A stretch of DNA of 63,650 nucleotides from Bordetella sp. GTDB lineage: Bacteria; Pseudomonadota; Alphaproteobacteria; Caulobacterales; Caulobacteraceae. The translations under genes and the position numbers were made by a program. The stretch lies in NCBI GenBank assembly GCA_017308115.1, contig JAFKFS010000025.1:1-63650 (forward strand). The letters run 5' to 3'. Below, in pieces: positions 40,743 to 50,200 of the stretch (position 1 is its first letter; every line of letters begins with the position of its first letter). Below the pieces are notes generated by a model, which saw nothing but the letters and a program-made list of their open reading frames with translations, had not been told where the DNA came from and ran no database searches.

Positions 40743-41159
40743 ATGAACATCGTCCAGCAACTCGCTGCCGAAGAAAAAGCCCGCCTGCTCGAAGGCAAGA
40801 CCATCCCCGAATTCCAGCCGGGCGACACCCTGCGCGTCAACGTACGCATCAAGGAAGGCGAGCGCGAACGCATCCAGGCGTTCGAAGGCGTCTGCATCGC
40901 CCGTGACGGCGGCGGCGTGAACGAGACCTTCACGGTCCGCAAGATTTCCTTCGGTGAAGGCGTGGAGCGTCGCTTCCCGATCCTGTCGCCGAACGTCGAG
41001 TCCATCGAGGTGAAGCGTCGCGGCGTCGTCCGTCGCGCCAAGCTCTATTACCTGCGCGACCGTCGCGGCAAGTCGGCCCGTATCGCCGAGCGCCAGACGG
41101 CCCGCAAGGTCGCCGTCCCGGCCACCGGCACGACCGAAAAGGCCGGCGACGAGGCCTGA
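40743..41159 (+). CDS. rplS: 50S ribosomal protein L19
   Basis: 138 residues. The core [21 protein letters not shown] (key words IPEFQPGDT and VRIKEG), [24 protein letters not shown] and [11 protein letters not shown] define L19. A longer, low-complexity C-terminal tail ([17 protein letters not shown]) is usual in alphaproteobacteria. Co-transcribed with trmD and ended by a clear terminator. Confidence 0.97.
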   Translation: MNIVQQLAAEEKARLLEGKTIPEFQPGDTLRVNVRIKEGERERIQAFEGVCIARDGGGVNETFTVRKISFGEGVERRFPILSPNVESIEVKRRGVVRRAKLYYLRDRRGKSARIAERQTARKVAVPATGTTEKAGDEA

Positions 41160-41190
41160 TTTCAGGCTTCGGCTTCGCGCTGAAGATCAA

Positions 41191-41220
41191 AAGCCCCGGC
41201 GGAAACGCCGGGGCTTTTTT
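41191..41220 (+). terminator. Intrinsic terminator after rplS
   Basis: Perfect stem of at least 10 bp AGCCCCGGCG / CGCCGGGGCT with a GAAA loop and six T. Confidence 0.96.
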
Positions 41221-41280
41221 AGTGTGCTGACGCTCGCCGCGCGGCGGCTCGCGGCTTCAGCATGGTGCAGGGCGCCACGC

Positions 41281-41416
41281 CTCTCCCTCCCCAGGCCGGG
41301 TGGGGGCGGCAAGGCTATTCAAGCGCCGAGGTCAAAATCACGTCGAGGCAAGGATCACCAAGCCCTCCCCACCCGGTCGCTGCGCGACCACCCTCCCCGG
41401 GACGGGGAGGGAGAAA
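41281..41416. repeat. Palindromic intergenic repeat, family 2 (copy B)
   Basis: About 136 bp. It begins CTCTCCCTCCCCAGGCCGGG and ends with CCCTCCCCGGGACGGGGAGGG (41391-41411); the interior has GGTGGGGGCGGCAAGGCT opposite AGCCCTCCCCACCCGG. Same plan as the element at 25362 (C-rich palindromic ends, inverted interior) though the sequence has diverged. Lies between rplS and the convergent DUF2383 gene. Confidence 0.65.
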
Positions 41417-41423
41417 GAGCGGT

Positions 41424-41864
41424 TCAGGTCTGTTTCAGCGCGCTCATCTGATCATAGCCTTGCCGCACCTCCCCATAGGCCCGCCGAATGGTCTCCTTGG
41501 TCGTCGCCGACAGGGCGTCGTCCGCCATCGCCCGCTCGAAGCGGGCCTTCAACTGATCCTCGCCGTTTTCCACCGTGTCGATCATGGAGACCTCGCTTCG
41601 CAGCAGGGCTTGGCTCACATCCCTGAAGGCGCGCTGCGCCTTGGCCAGGATGGAGCGGTCTTCCTCGGGCGCGCCGCCGCGTTCGCGCACGGCCGCCTTG
41701 AGCTCCTCGGCCAGGCGGCGGCGTTCAGACGCCCTCGCCTCGAACCAGTCGCGATAGGCGCCGCCAGCCGTTTCGGCTGCCGCTTCATGATAGCCGTCGG
41801 CGCTGTCGATCAGCCCCTCGACCAGACCGTTGAGGACCTTGATGTCGTGACTGTTGCCGCTCAT
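41424..41864 (-). CDS. PA2169/DUF2383 family four-helix-bundle protein
   Basis: 146 residues, fully helical. DIKVLNGLVEGLIDSADGYHEAA is the family opening (conserved LNxLIE-DGxxGY-like), and ASERRRLAEELKAAV and HxE-like residues fit a ferritin-like four-helix bundle. The function is not established; relatives are often stress-linked. ATG 41864 has GGAGG upstream (AACGGAGGTTTCCGATG). Confidence 0.85.
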   Translation of the reverse strand: MSGNSHDIKVLNGLVEGLIDSADGYHEAAAETAGGAYRDWFEARASERRRLAEELKAAVRERGGAPEEDRSILAKAQRAFRDVSQALLRSEVSMIDTVENGEDQLKARFERAMADDALSATTKETIRRAYGEVRQGYDQMSALKQT

Positions 41865-41923
41865 CGGAAACCTCCGTTGCCGTCGAGGGAGAAACCCCTG
41901 CCAGCGGCGAAGGTTGCCCCGCG

Positions 41924-42766
41924 TCACAGCCTGGTGCGCAGGGACCACAGCTCGGGGAAGCAGCGCCGTTTCAGCGTCTCGACCAGATAGCCGACGCCGT
42001 CGGTGCCGCCCGTGCCCTGACGACGGCCGATGATGCGCTCGACCGTGACGACATGCTTGTGCCGCCAGGTCAGCAGGGCGTCGTCCAGATCGACCAGTTT
42101 CTCGGCCAGCTGATACAGGGGCCACCAGCGCTCGGTGTCGCGATAGACCTCCAGCCAGGCGGCCTCGACGCCTTCATTCGCCTCATAGGACTGGCTGACG
42201 TCGCGGTTCAGCACGGCGTCCGGCACCGGCAGGCCCGCGCGGGCCAGCTGACGCAGGGCGTCGTCATAGAGGCTGGGCGATTCCAGCGCCGCCTGCAGCG
42301 CTGCATGGGCCTCGGGCCGCTCGGCATGGAACCGCAGGAAACGCGGATCCTTCAGGCCCAGCATGGTCTCCAGGCGGCGGAACTGGTCGCTCTGGAAGCC
42401 TGAACTGGCGCCCAGGTCGCCGCGGAACTTCAGGTAGTCGGCGGGCGTCATGGTGGCCAGGATGTCCCAGCTCTGGGTCATCACCGACTGGATGCGGCTG
42501 ACCCGCGCCAGGCTCTTGTAGGCGGGCACCAGATCGCCCGCGCGCACCAGCGTCTGGGCCAGGGCCACCTCATGCAGGATCTGCTTGAGCCACAGTTCCT
42601 TGGTCTGGTGGATGATGACGAACAGCATTTCATCATGCTGGTCGGAGCGCGGCTTCTGGGCGGACAGGATCTCGTCGAGGGCCAGATAGCCGGCGTAGGT
42701 CACGCCCTGCGGCTCGTGCTTGGCGGTTTCGATCGCGTGTCCGCGAATGTCGGTTGCGTCGGTCAT
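41924..42766 (-). CDS. kynA: Tryptophan 2,3-dioxygenase
   Basis: 280 residues, all-helical haem enzyme. Seen are the substrate-side QHDEMLFVIIHQTKELW region (His in the IIHQ motif), SGFQSDQFRRLE, and the haem-ligand His in TWRHKHVVTVERIIG, then GTGGTDGVGYL. It opens the indole ring to N-formylkynurenine, the first step of the kynurenine pathway. Other kyn genes are not adjacent, so the pathway is dispersed or partial. Confidence 0.96.
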   Translation of the reverse strand: MTDATDIRGHAIETAKHEPQGVTYAGYLALDEILSAQKPRSDQHDEMLFVIIHQTKELWLKQILHEVALAQTLVRAGDLVPAYKSLARVSRIQSVMTQSWDILATMTPADYLKFRGDLGASSGFQSDQFRRLETMLGLKDPRFLRFHAERPEAHAALQAALESPSLYDDALRQLARAGLPVPDAVLNRDVSQSYEANEGVEAAWLEVYRDTERWWPLYQLAEKLVDLDDALLTWRHKHVVTVERIIGRRQGTGGTDGVGYLVETLKRRCFPELWSLRTRL

Positions 42767-42832
42767 GCGCCAGCTATCGCCCGATCAGCCCGACGGGGCC
42801 AGACCCTTTTTCGACGCGGCCGCGACCTGGGC

Positions 42833-43363
42833 TTAGTTGGCCGCGCGGTCGTCGGCGATAGCGTTAGCAGCCATCTGGCGGCCGCTGGCGAAGGCGTCGC
42901 GGGCGCTGTTGTAGATGAAGCCGTAGGTCGGATAGACCGTCGTGCCCAGGTCGTTGATCGGGTTGTACCAGACCTTCACCCGGCTCCAGTCGCCCGAGGG
43001 GGAGACGTCGACGACGGTGACGTTCTCCTCGACCTTGCCGCGGCTGCCGCCCCAGTTGGCGTGGGTGACGCGGATCACGCGATCGGTCAGGACGTCGGAA
43101 ACGACGGCGACGTGGCCCGCGCTCATCCGGCCGTGGGGTTGGAACACCAGGACCGAGCCGGTCTCAGGCGCATTGCCGGTGCGGAACTTGCTGACGGCCT
43201 GACGCCACCAGGTCCAGGCGTCGCCGAAGATCTGAATCCCCGAGAACATGCGCGCGAAGGTCACGCACTGCCAATAGGGGTCGCCGGCCTGGGCCGGGGT
43301 CGTGCTGAAGGCGAAGAAGCCTAAGGTCGCCGCAAGGGCGGCGGCAGTGAGCCGTTTCATCAT
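42833..43363 (-). CDS. Secreted CHAP-domain amidohydrolase/peptidase
   Basis: 176 residues with a signal peptide (LTAAALAATLGFFAFSTTPAQA). The CHAP catalytic residues are visible: Cys in WQCVTFARM, His in SAGHVAVVSD and Asn in THANWGG. Secreted CHAP proteins usually cut peptidoglycan cross-links or stem peptides. A second ATG one codon in is an equally possible start. Confidence 0.9.
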   Translation of the reverse strand: MMKRLTAAALAATLGFFAFSTTPAQAGDPYWQCVTFARMFSGIQIFGDAWTWWRQAVSKFRTGNAPETGSVLVFQPHGRMSAGHVAVVSDVLTDRVIRVTHANWGGSRGKVEENVTVVDVSPSGDWSRVKVWYNPINDLGTTVYPTYGFIYNSARDAFASGRQMAANAIADDRAAN

Positions 43364-43395
43364 CTGGCGTGCTCCCGACTGAACGCGGACAAGCC

Positions 43396-44529
43396 TTAGA
43401 CGATAGAATCAGAATGTTGAAGAACCGTTTCGGAATGTTTCCCTTGCTGATCCACAGATGATCGCCCCTTCGCCCCCCGTCTGCGCAGGAAGACGCGGGC
43501 CGGGCGCTCGATCAGCTGATGAACAATCGCGGCGGCGACAATCAAGCCCGCGATGATCCCCAGCCACAGCATGAGGGGAAGCTGCTTGTCTTCAGCGCCG
43601 ATCAGGCGCGCCGCGACATTGACCGCCAGCAGTTGCCAGGGCGCGCACAACATATAGACCGCATAGCTGATCTCGCCGAGATAAACCGCCGGGGGAGACC
43701 CCAGGACGCCCGCCCGGTCCGCCGGAATACCGGCCAGGGCGAGGATCAGCAGGCCGCCGGCCAGGACGGTGATCCCGTCCCAGCTCATCAACGCCGCGCT
43801 GAACGTCATCACCGCAGCGGCGGCCAGGGCCAGCAGGCCCGCGCGCGGCAGGGGCGCCCGGCGATAGACGAGATAGAGGGCGCAGCCGTAGGCGAAGCAG
43901 GGCACAATCCGCAACGCTCCCCACTTGAACGTCGCCTCGGTCAGGCGATAGCCGGCGACGCGCTCGAAACCGACATAGAGGGCGGCCAGCAGCAGGGCCG
44001 CCGCCGCCGTGGCCAGCCACGGCCGATTCCGCAGCCTCCACGCCGCGGCGGCGAAGAGCGGGAAGGTCAGATAGGCGAACCACTCGGCCGAGATCGACCA
44101 GGACGGATGGTTCCAGCCCGCCTCGCCGGCGAAGCCCCAGGCGTGGACCATCAGCAGGTTCGGCAGCAGGGTCTTCCAACTGAGGATGCCTGCGTCGATG
44201 GCCATCCCCGCCGCCGTCGCCGCCAGCCCCAGGGCCATGACGCCGAACAGGGTGAACAGGTGCAGCGGATAGATCCGCGCGATGCGCGCCCACAGGAAGC
44301 CCCTGTAGCCGAAGCGCTTTTCGCCGAACGCCTGCAGATAGACGTGGCTGAGGATGAAGCCCGACAGGACGAAGAAGAGTTCGACGCCCAGATAGCCCTT
44401 GGCGGCCAGCGCGGGCATCCCGCCGACCGCCAGATTGGGCCACATCAGATAGACCACGACCCACAGGGCCGCGATGAACCTGAGCGAGGTCAGGGGACGG
44501 ATGTCGATCGGCGTCGCTACGGGCGTCAT
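43396..44529 (-). CDS. Acyltransferase 3 family membrane protein
   Basis: 377 residues, about ten transmembrane helices. The family start PLTSLRFIAALWVVVYL, GVELFFVLSGFILSHVYL and the Arg/His-containing early helices are visible, but the first-helix His seen in many members (RgxaalxVvxxH) reads Tyr (VVVYL) here. Members O-acylate surface polysaccharides or other exported molecules. C-terminal tail basic. Transcribed alone; starts 82 bases before the 3' end of the lipoprotein gene. Confidence 0.85.
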   Translation of the reverse strand: MTPVATPIDIRPLTSLRFIAALWVVVYLMWPNLAVGGMPALAAKGYLGVELFFVLSGFILSHVYLQAFGEKRFGYRGFLWARIARIYPLHLFTLFGVMALGLAATAAGMAIDAGILSWKTLLPNLLMVHAWGFAGEAGWNHPSWSISAEWFAYLTFPLFAAAAWRLRNRPWLATAAAALLLAALYVGFERVAGYRLTEATFKWGALRIVPCFAYGCALYLVYRRAPLPRAGLLALAAAAVMTFSAALMSWDGITVLAGGLLILALAGIPADRAGVLGSPPAVYLGEISYAVYMLCAPWQLLAVNVAARLIGAEDKQLPLMLWLGIIAGLIVAAAIVHQLIERPARVFLRRRGAKGRSSVDQQGKHSETVLQHSDSIV

Positions 44530-44611
44530 GGGATCATCCTGGCCGGTGAACCGGCCGGGGACAATCCGGCCGCGTAACAGCGCTCAGTGCAAGCCGGGCG
44601 CCAGCCTCGCC

Positions 44612-45058
44612 CTATTCGACGCGGCCGCTCTCTCCGGCCCGCTCGACGGCTGTCGAGGCGGCGGCGCAGCCGGTCAGGGTCTCTCCCGCGATCTCGACCT
44701 TGGCGGTCAGGGGATAGGTGCGGTCGCTCATGCCGTCCGAGCAGTCCGTCGCCGTCAGGGTGACGGCCAGATCGGCGCCCGCCTCGGTCCTGGCCTTCCA
44801 GGTCGCGACCGTGCCCTGCAGGGTCGGGCCGGGATTGGCGGCCTTCTGCTCCGGCCGATCGACGCCGGAATAGATCAGGGTCTGCGGGGTGATCTCGACG
44901 GCCCAGAAAGGCTCGGTCCCCAGCACCCGCACCGGTTGGTCAAGGTCGACCCCGGCCAGGGCGCGCGGCTCGGCCTTGGCGGGCGGCGGCGCCTCGGCCG
45001 GCTGCGAACAGGCGGCCAGGCCAAGCGAGAGGGCGGCGGACAGGAGGGCGACGCGCAT
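44612..45058 (-). CDS. Small lipoprotein with META/COG3650-like domain
   Basis: 148 residues. Signal peptide with lipobox LGLAACSQP (Cys17). The motif VLGTEPFWAVEI followed later by TATDCSDGMSDRTYPL is the mark of the COG3650-type membrane lipoproteins, with two Cys that could pair. Function unknown. ATG 45058 chosen because the upstream in-frame residues break the signal peptide. Divergent from the DNA methyltransferase. Confidence 0.8.
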   Translation of the reverse strand: MRVALLSAALSLGLAACSQPAEAPPPAKAEPRALAGVDLDQPVRVLGTEPFWAVEITPQTLIYSGVDRPEQKAANPGPTLQGTVATWKARTEAGADLAVTLTATDCSDGMSDRTYPLTAKVEIAGETLTGCAAASTAVERAGESGRVE

Positions 45059-45152
45059 GGATGATCCTTTCGTCGTTTCCCGGCAGAGTCCCGTTTCAGC
45101 GGCCCGCGTCAAGACAGGCGCCAAAGCCGCGCGCCTGGGTTAATGTGGCGCC

Positions 45153-46313
45153 ATGCCGATTCGTCCCGCCCCCGACGCCGACCTTACGGCCTGCGAATTC
45201 TTCGCGGGCGGCGGCCTGGCGGGCCTGGGGCTGAGCCTTGACGGGACGGGCCTGCGCACCGTCCTGGCCAATGACATCGACGCGGCCAAGGCGCGCGCCT
45301 TTCGCGCCAATCACCCGCACACGCCGCTGATCCACGACGACATATGGAACCTCGTCCCGGCGCAGATTCCGGGCGCGCCGGACCTGTGCTGGGCCTCATC
45401 CCCGTGCCAGGACGTCAGCCTGGCGGGCGCGCGGGGGGGACTGAAGGCCCGGCGGTCGGGCGCCTTCTGGGGCTTCTGGAAGCTGATGCAGGGGCTGGAC
45501 GCCGAGGGCCGCGCCCCGCGCATCCTCGTGCTGGAGAACGTCGTCGGCCTGCTGACCTCGGGCGAGGGCCGGGACTTCGCCGCCGTCTGCGCCGCCATGG
45601 CCGAGGCGGGCTATACGGTCGGCGCCCTGGAGATCGACGCCGGGCTGTGGCTTCCGCAATCGCGTCCGCGCCTGTTCATCGTCGCCATGCGCGGCGCCGA
45701 GGGGCCGCGCCTAGCCGCCCCCGTCCAGCCTTTTCATTCCTCACGCCTGATCGCCGCCTGGGCGCGCCTGCCGGAGGCGGTGAAGACGCACTGGGCCTGG
45801 TGGCGGCTGGCCGCGCCGCCGCGCCGCAACCTCGACCTGGCGACGGTGCTGGAGCCTGAGGCGCCCTGCTTCGGCGAGGCGGAAACCGAGGCCCTGCTGG
45901 CCCTGCTGTCGCCGCTTCACCGCGCCCGGCTGGACGCGATCATCGCATCGGGCGAGCGGCGCGTCGGCGCCGCCTTCCGCCGGGTGCGGGTCAAGGACGG
46001 ACAGAAGCTGCAACGGCTGGAGATGCGATTCGACGGCCTGGCCGGGTGCCTGCGCACCCCTTCGGGAGGCTCGTCGCGTCAGTATGTGGCGATCGTCGAG
46101 GACGGCCGCGTCGCCCTGCGCCGCCTGACGGGACGCGAGGCCGCGCGGCTGATGGGGGCGGACGACGCCTATCGCCTGCCCGCCAGCGAAAGCGCGGCGC
46201 TGAAGCTGATGGGCGACGCCGTGGCCGTGCCCGTGGTCGCCGCCCTGACGCGCGGCCTTTTCCTGCCCGCCCTGACCGGACAGGTCTCCGGCCCGGCCGA
46301 CGCCGCGGCCTGA
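45153..46313 (+). CDS. Solitary DNA (cytosine-5) methyltransferase
   Basis: 386 residues. Motif I FFAGGGLAGLGL (16-27), motif IV SSPCQDVSLAG with nucleophile Cys85, motif VI LENVVG (127-132), motif VIII QSRPRLFIV (169-177) and the C-terminal SAM-side motifs (RLTGREAARLMG, LKLMGDAVAVPV) are all present, so it should be active. No restriction gene is adjacent. The target site cannot be predicted. Its GC and codon use match the core genome, suggesting long residence. Confidence 0.92.
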   Translation: MPIRPAPDADLTACEFFAGGGLAGLGLSLDGTGLRTVLANDIDAAKARAFRANHPHTPLIHDDIWNLVPAQIPGAPDLCWASSPCQDVSLAGARGGLKARRSGAFWGFWKLMQGLDAEGRAPRILVLENVVGLLTSGEGRDFAAVCAAMAEAGYTVGALEIDAGLWLPQSRPRLFIVAMRGAEGPRLAAPVQPFHSSRLIAAWARLPEAVKTHWAWWRLAAPPRRNLDLATVLEPEAPCFGEAETEALLALLSPLHRARLDAIIASGERRVGAAFRRVRVKDGQKLQRLEMRFDGLAGCLRTPSGGSSRQYVAIVEDGRVALRRLTGREAARLMGADDAYRLPASESAALKLMGDAVAVPVVAALTRGLFLPALTGQVSGPADAAA

Positions 46314-46320
46314 ACCGGCC

Positions 46321-46629
46321 TCAATAGTAGAGGTCGTCGTCCTTGCGGTCCTCGGCGCCTTTGATGCCGGGATCGAAGCTGTTGTCGACCTGATCGTCCC
46401 AGCCGTCGCGGTCGGACCGGAAGGCGAGCGCCATCAGCCCCCAGGCCAGGCCGACCGTCCCCAGCACGCCCAGCCCCATGGCGATCCAGCCGTGCAGGCT
46501 CATCTGGCCGCCGCCGATCAGACGCCAATAGGCCGCCAGCCCCAAGGTGCCGGCGGCCGAGATGGAGACAGCCAGGACCAGCGACCGCAGAAACCGGGCC
46601 AGCCGCCCGCCTCCAGGCGTCGAGGTCAC
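46321..46629 (-). CDS. Small two-helix membrane protein
   Basis: 102 residues; hydrophobic segments at about 15-37 and 47-67, an acidic tail with DRDGWDDQVDNSFDPG and KDDDLYY. No family recognised. It lies 8 bases after ydbL on the same strand and is probably the last gene of the ydbH-ynbE-ydbL operon. Confidence 0.65.
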   Translation of the reverse strand: MTSTPGGGRLARFLRSLVLAVSISAAGTLGLAAYWRLIGGGQMSLHGWIAMGLGVLGTVGLAWGLMALAFRSDRDGWDDQVDNSFDPGIKGAEDRKDDDLYY

Positions 46630-46637
46630 GGCTCAGC

Positions 46638-46997
46638 TCAGCGCTGGACCCACTGGCCCTGGGCGTTCTTGTACCACTGGCCCGAGCTGATGCGCGGCAG
46701 CAGCTGGGTCTCGAACATCCGGGCCCCGGCCACTTCGGCGGTGGTGCCGGCGTCGGCGGCGCTGCGGGCGTAGGCCTGGCGACGACCGGCGTTGGTCGCG
46801 CTGATGGCGGCCTGTGTGTCGCCGTCGACCGAGGTGCGCACGCCGACATAGCCGTCGGCCTGTTCACCGGCCGCGCCGGCGGCCTTGGCCTGATCGACCA
46901 GAGCCTTTTGCGAGGCGGTCTGGGCCACGGCGGCGCCGGCGGCGACGCCCAGGGCGGCCACAGCGGCCACGGCGACGAAGAGTTTGCGGTAAGTCAT
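46638..46997 (-). CDS. ydbL: YdbL/DUF1318 family exported protein
   Basis: 119 residues with a signal peptide (LFVAVAAVAALGVAAGAAVAQ). SQKALVDQAKAAGAAGEQADGYVG is the DUF1318 opening, and a C-terminal AQGQWVQR follows GQWYKN. In E. coli YdbL works with YnbE and YdbH in the envelope, the latter being one of three AsmA-like proteins carrying phospholipid to the outer membrane. Same order here, transcribed last of the three. Confidence 0.9.
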   Translation of the reverse strand: MTYRKLFVAVAAVAALGVAAGAAVAQTASQKALVDQAKAAGAAGEQADGYVGVRTSVDGDTQAAISATNAGRRQAYARSAADAGTTAEVAGARMFETQLLPRISSGQWYKNAQGQWVQR

Positions 46998-47016
46998 GTC
47001 AAAGCCCCCTTTCGTA

Positions 47017-47205
47017 TCAGAACAGGTTGGGGTTTTCGCGGAGCAGGTTCTGCAGTTCCTGGTCCAGCTTGATGCGGATGTCGGCGTCCAGCTTGGCGTA
47101 GATCTGCAGCGGCTCGGTGAAGGCGATCTTCACCGTGGGCGCGCAGGCGGCCAGGCTGGCGGCGCCGAGGCCGAGCATGGCGACGATCTGACGCTTGCTG
47201 ATCAT
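47017..47205 (-). CDS. ynbE: YnbE-like lipoprotein
   Basis: 62 residues: signal and lipobox SLAACAPT (Cys21), then IAFTEPLQIYAKLDADIRIKL, shortened here as EPLQIYAKLDADIRI, which is the YnbE core. In E. coli the outer-membrane lipoprotein YnbE extends the C-terminal end of YdbH to bridge to the outer membrane. Sits between ydbH and ydbL on the same strand. Confidence 0.9.
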   Translation of the reverse strand: MISKRQIVAMLGLGAASLAACAPTVKIAFTEPLQIYAKLDADIRIKLDQELQNLLRENPNLF

Positions 47206-47291
47206 GGGCCGGTCTCCGATTGCGGCGTTGAACTCGCGGCGATCTAACGCCGTAGCGGGTGAACGGGTTCTGAACAAAGCGTGGCCGCTCT

Positions 47292-50200
47292 TCAAGGCGT
47301 TTCGTCCGTCGTCAGCACCGGCGTTTCGCCGCGCCGCGCATATTCCAGAAGATCGGCGATGATCTGGTTGGCGTTCCAGGTGGTGTCGAGCGTCAGGTCG
47401 ATCGGCGTGTCGGACGGCAGATTCAGCTTCTTGCTCAGGAAGTCGCGGCGGATCAGATCCATGATCGTCATCCGCATTTCCTCACGCTCAGGCGGATCAT
47501 GGCGGCCGTTGATGCGGAAGCGAACGCCCAGTCGGCCGCCGTCCAGGCTGTTGACCTCGGCGGTCAGGTCGCTGATCGCCAGGTCCTGCATGGCCTGATA
47601 AGCCAGATCCTGCATGGTGTTGGGCGGCAGGCCGGCCGAGTTTGCGCCGCCGCCCGCTCCCAGGTCGTCGAACACCTCGGGCTGGATCGACAGGCGGCCG
47701 GGACGCACCCCGTTCAGCACCCCGCCGACGATGCGCCAGCCGTCCTGCGGATCGTAGGTGAAGGGCAGTCGCCCGGACACCACCGCGTCCAGTTCGGCCT
47801 TGTCCTGCAGATTGGCGCTCCTGAGCAGTTCGTTCAACTGCACGCCCTCGACCAGGATCACCCCGCCCCAGCCTTCGCCGGGCGTCAGCGGCAACGACAG
47901 GGGTTCGACGCTGATGCGCCCGCCCGCCGCCTGTATCCGGCCGCCGCCGATGGTCAGGGCCTTTTCGTCCAGACCGAAGGACAGCCGCAGATCGGTCAGC
48001 GGCGTCACCGTCTGCACCCGGTCAGCCGTCAGCGTCTGGTCCGGCGCGGTGATCAGCGGCGCCAGGCTGGTGAACTCCACCCGCCCCTTCAGTCCCTGGA
48101 CCTTGCCCGCCGGGCTGGTGAAATCCAGCTCCGGCACGGTCAGGACGCCCGAACTGGCCGCGCCCCCGGCCGTCCAGCCGAAACGCCCCTCGAACCCGGC
48201 CGAGCCCTCGACCGGGGACTTCACATAGTCGGCCGCGAGCGGGCTGAGATCCGACGGCTGCAGCCCGTACGCGGTGAAGGCCAGGCTGGGCGCCGAGATG
48301 ACCGCCTCGCCCGCCTCGGCCCGCACGTCGTGGCGCACCTCGACCCGTCCGACGGCGTGCTCAAGGCGACTGAGATCGAACCCGGCGGTCCACGTCTCGT
48401 CCGCCAGCCGCGCTTCGCCCCGGGCCTGAAGCGGCAGGAAGCGGACCGGATCGGCCGTGTCCGCGACCTGGGCCCCGGCGACGGCGACGCGCATCGAGAC
48501 GCCGCCCGGCGCGCCGTCGACCGTCAGCTCGCCCTCGGCGTCGGAGAGGCCGACCTCGAAGACGGGCATGGCGCCCGCCACCGCCGCGAGCCGCGCCCGG
48601 GCGCGCCAGACGCCGTCCTGGACGACGAACAGCGGGGCCGAGGTCGGGCAGGCGCGGCCGGACAGCGCCTCGACCGAGTTCTCGCCCAGGTCGAGCCTGC
48701 GCATCGACAGGGGGATGCAGTCGCGCGCCGTATAGGTCAGCCGTCCGTTCGCAGAGGCCAGTTCGCCCTGGGTGCTGAAGGCGACCTCGCGCGCCGGGCC
48801 GAAGTCCAGGACCGCCCGCCCCTTCAGCGTCGCCGCGAAGCCGCCCGGCGTCAGCCGCCACTGCACGCCGTCGAAGCGCGCCTCGGGCAGGCCGCCGCCG
48901 CGGGCCGACGCCACGCTGAAGGCGCCCCGCGCCGGGTCGGCCGCCGCCAGGGAAAGAACCGGCGTCGCTCCCGCCGCCGACAGCGTCAACTCGCCGCCGT
49001 TGGCAGGGCGGACGCTGATCGGCCTCGCCAGCGTCAGTTCGAGCCCCGCATTGTCGCTGACCAGACGCACCTGGGGCGCGTCCAGGGCGAAGGCGGCCAG
49101 GGCCCGCTTCAACTCAGCCAGTTCGGGAAGGTCGTCAGCCTGGGGCGCCCCGAGCACGGGCGCCGCGACGCGATCCGCCGCCAGGGCTCCGGCGGCGCTG
49201 ATCCGCGTGATGGAATCGCGCACCAGGTCGACGTCCAGACGCCCGCGCGCGCCGTCCAGCGTCACATCGCCCGTCGCCAGGCGCCGAACGGTCAGGGTGG
49301 CCGGGCCCTGGACCTCGAAGGCCCCTCCCTGGCCGCCCGCCTCCAGGGCGTTCGAGACGATGACCGCCTGGGTCAAACGGGTCTGACCGAACCGGCCCGA
49401 CGCCGCCGTCAGCCGCAGAGGCGAAGCGGCGCGCCACTTCATCGCCTCGGCCTGCGTCCCGCCTGAGGTCGACAGGACGAGGCGGCCGAGATCCAGCGCC
49501 GCCTGACGCACCTCCATGTCCTCGCCCTGGAGCCGGTCCGCCGTCGCCGTCCCCTTGGCCTCGCCCTTGAGGCTGTAGGCGTTGAGCCAGCCCTCGACCG
49601 CTCCGGCGAGTTCCATCGTCGCGACCGCCTGACGCGCCGTGGTCCCGGCGCCGGCCAGTTCATCCGCCGTCAGCCGCGCGGTCAGGTCGACCCGCCCGTC
49701 GCCGCGTCGGGTCTTCATGTCCGGATAGGGCAGGTCGCCGCTGAGGCTGAACGCCGCCCCCTGGCCGCCGACGCCGGCCACGGCGAAACGCTCGGCCCGG
49801 GCGTCCAGCTTCACCGCCGTGCGGTCGCCCACGGTCGTCACCTCCATGACGCCGGCCAGACCCCGCGCCTCGATCCCGCCGCTCTTCAGCGAGGCGGCGG
49901 GCATCCGCCCCGACAGCCGCATCAGCTTGCCGTCGTCGATGCGGGCGTCCGCCAGCACGCGCACCGGGCCGTATTCGGTGTCGAGCCGCGCCTGGCCGCC
50001 CTCGACGATGATCAGGGGCGCGCGGGACTCCGGCTGGGGCGGCTTGCCGGTGAACTCCTCCACCAGCGGGTCCAGGCTGCCCAGCGACAGCTTCCCGTCC
50101 TTCCAGGCCGCGCGCACGATCGGACGGACCAGGCGGATGCGGCTGGGCGTCACCCCCAGACCGGCCTTCGACCACGGCAGGCCCAGCGCGTAGTCGACCT

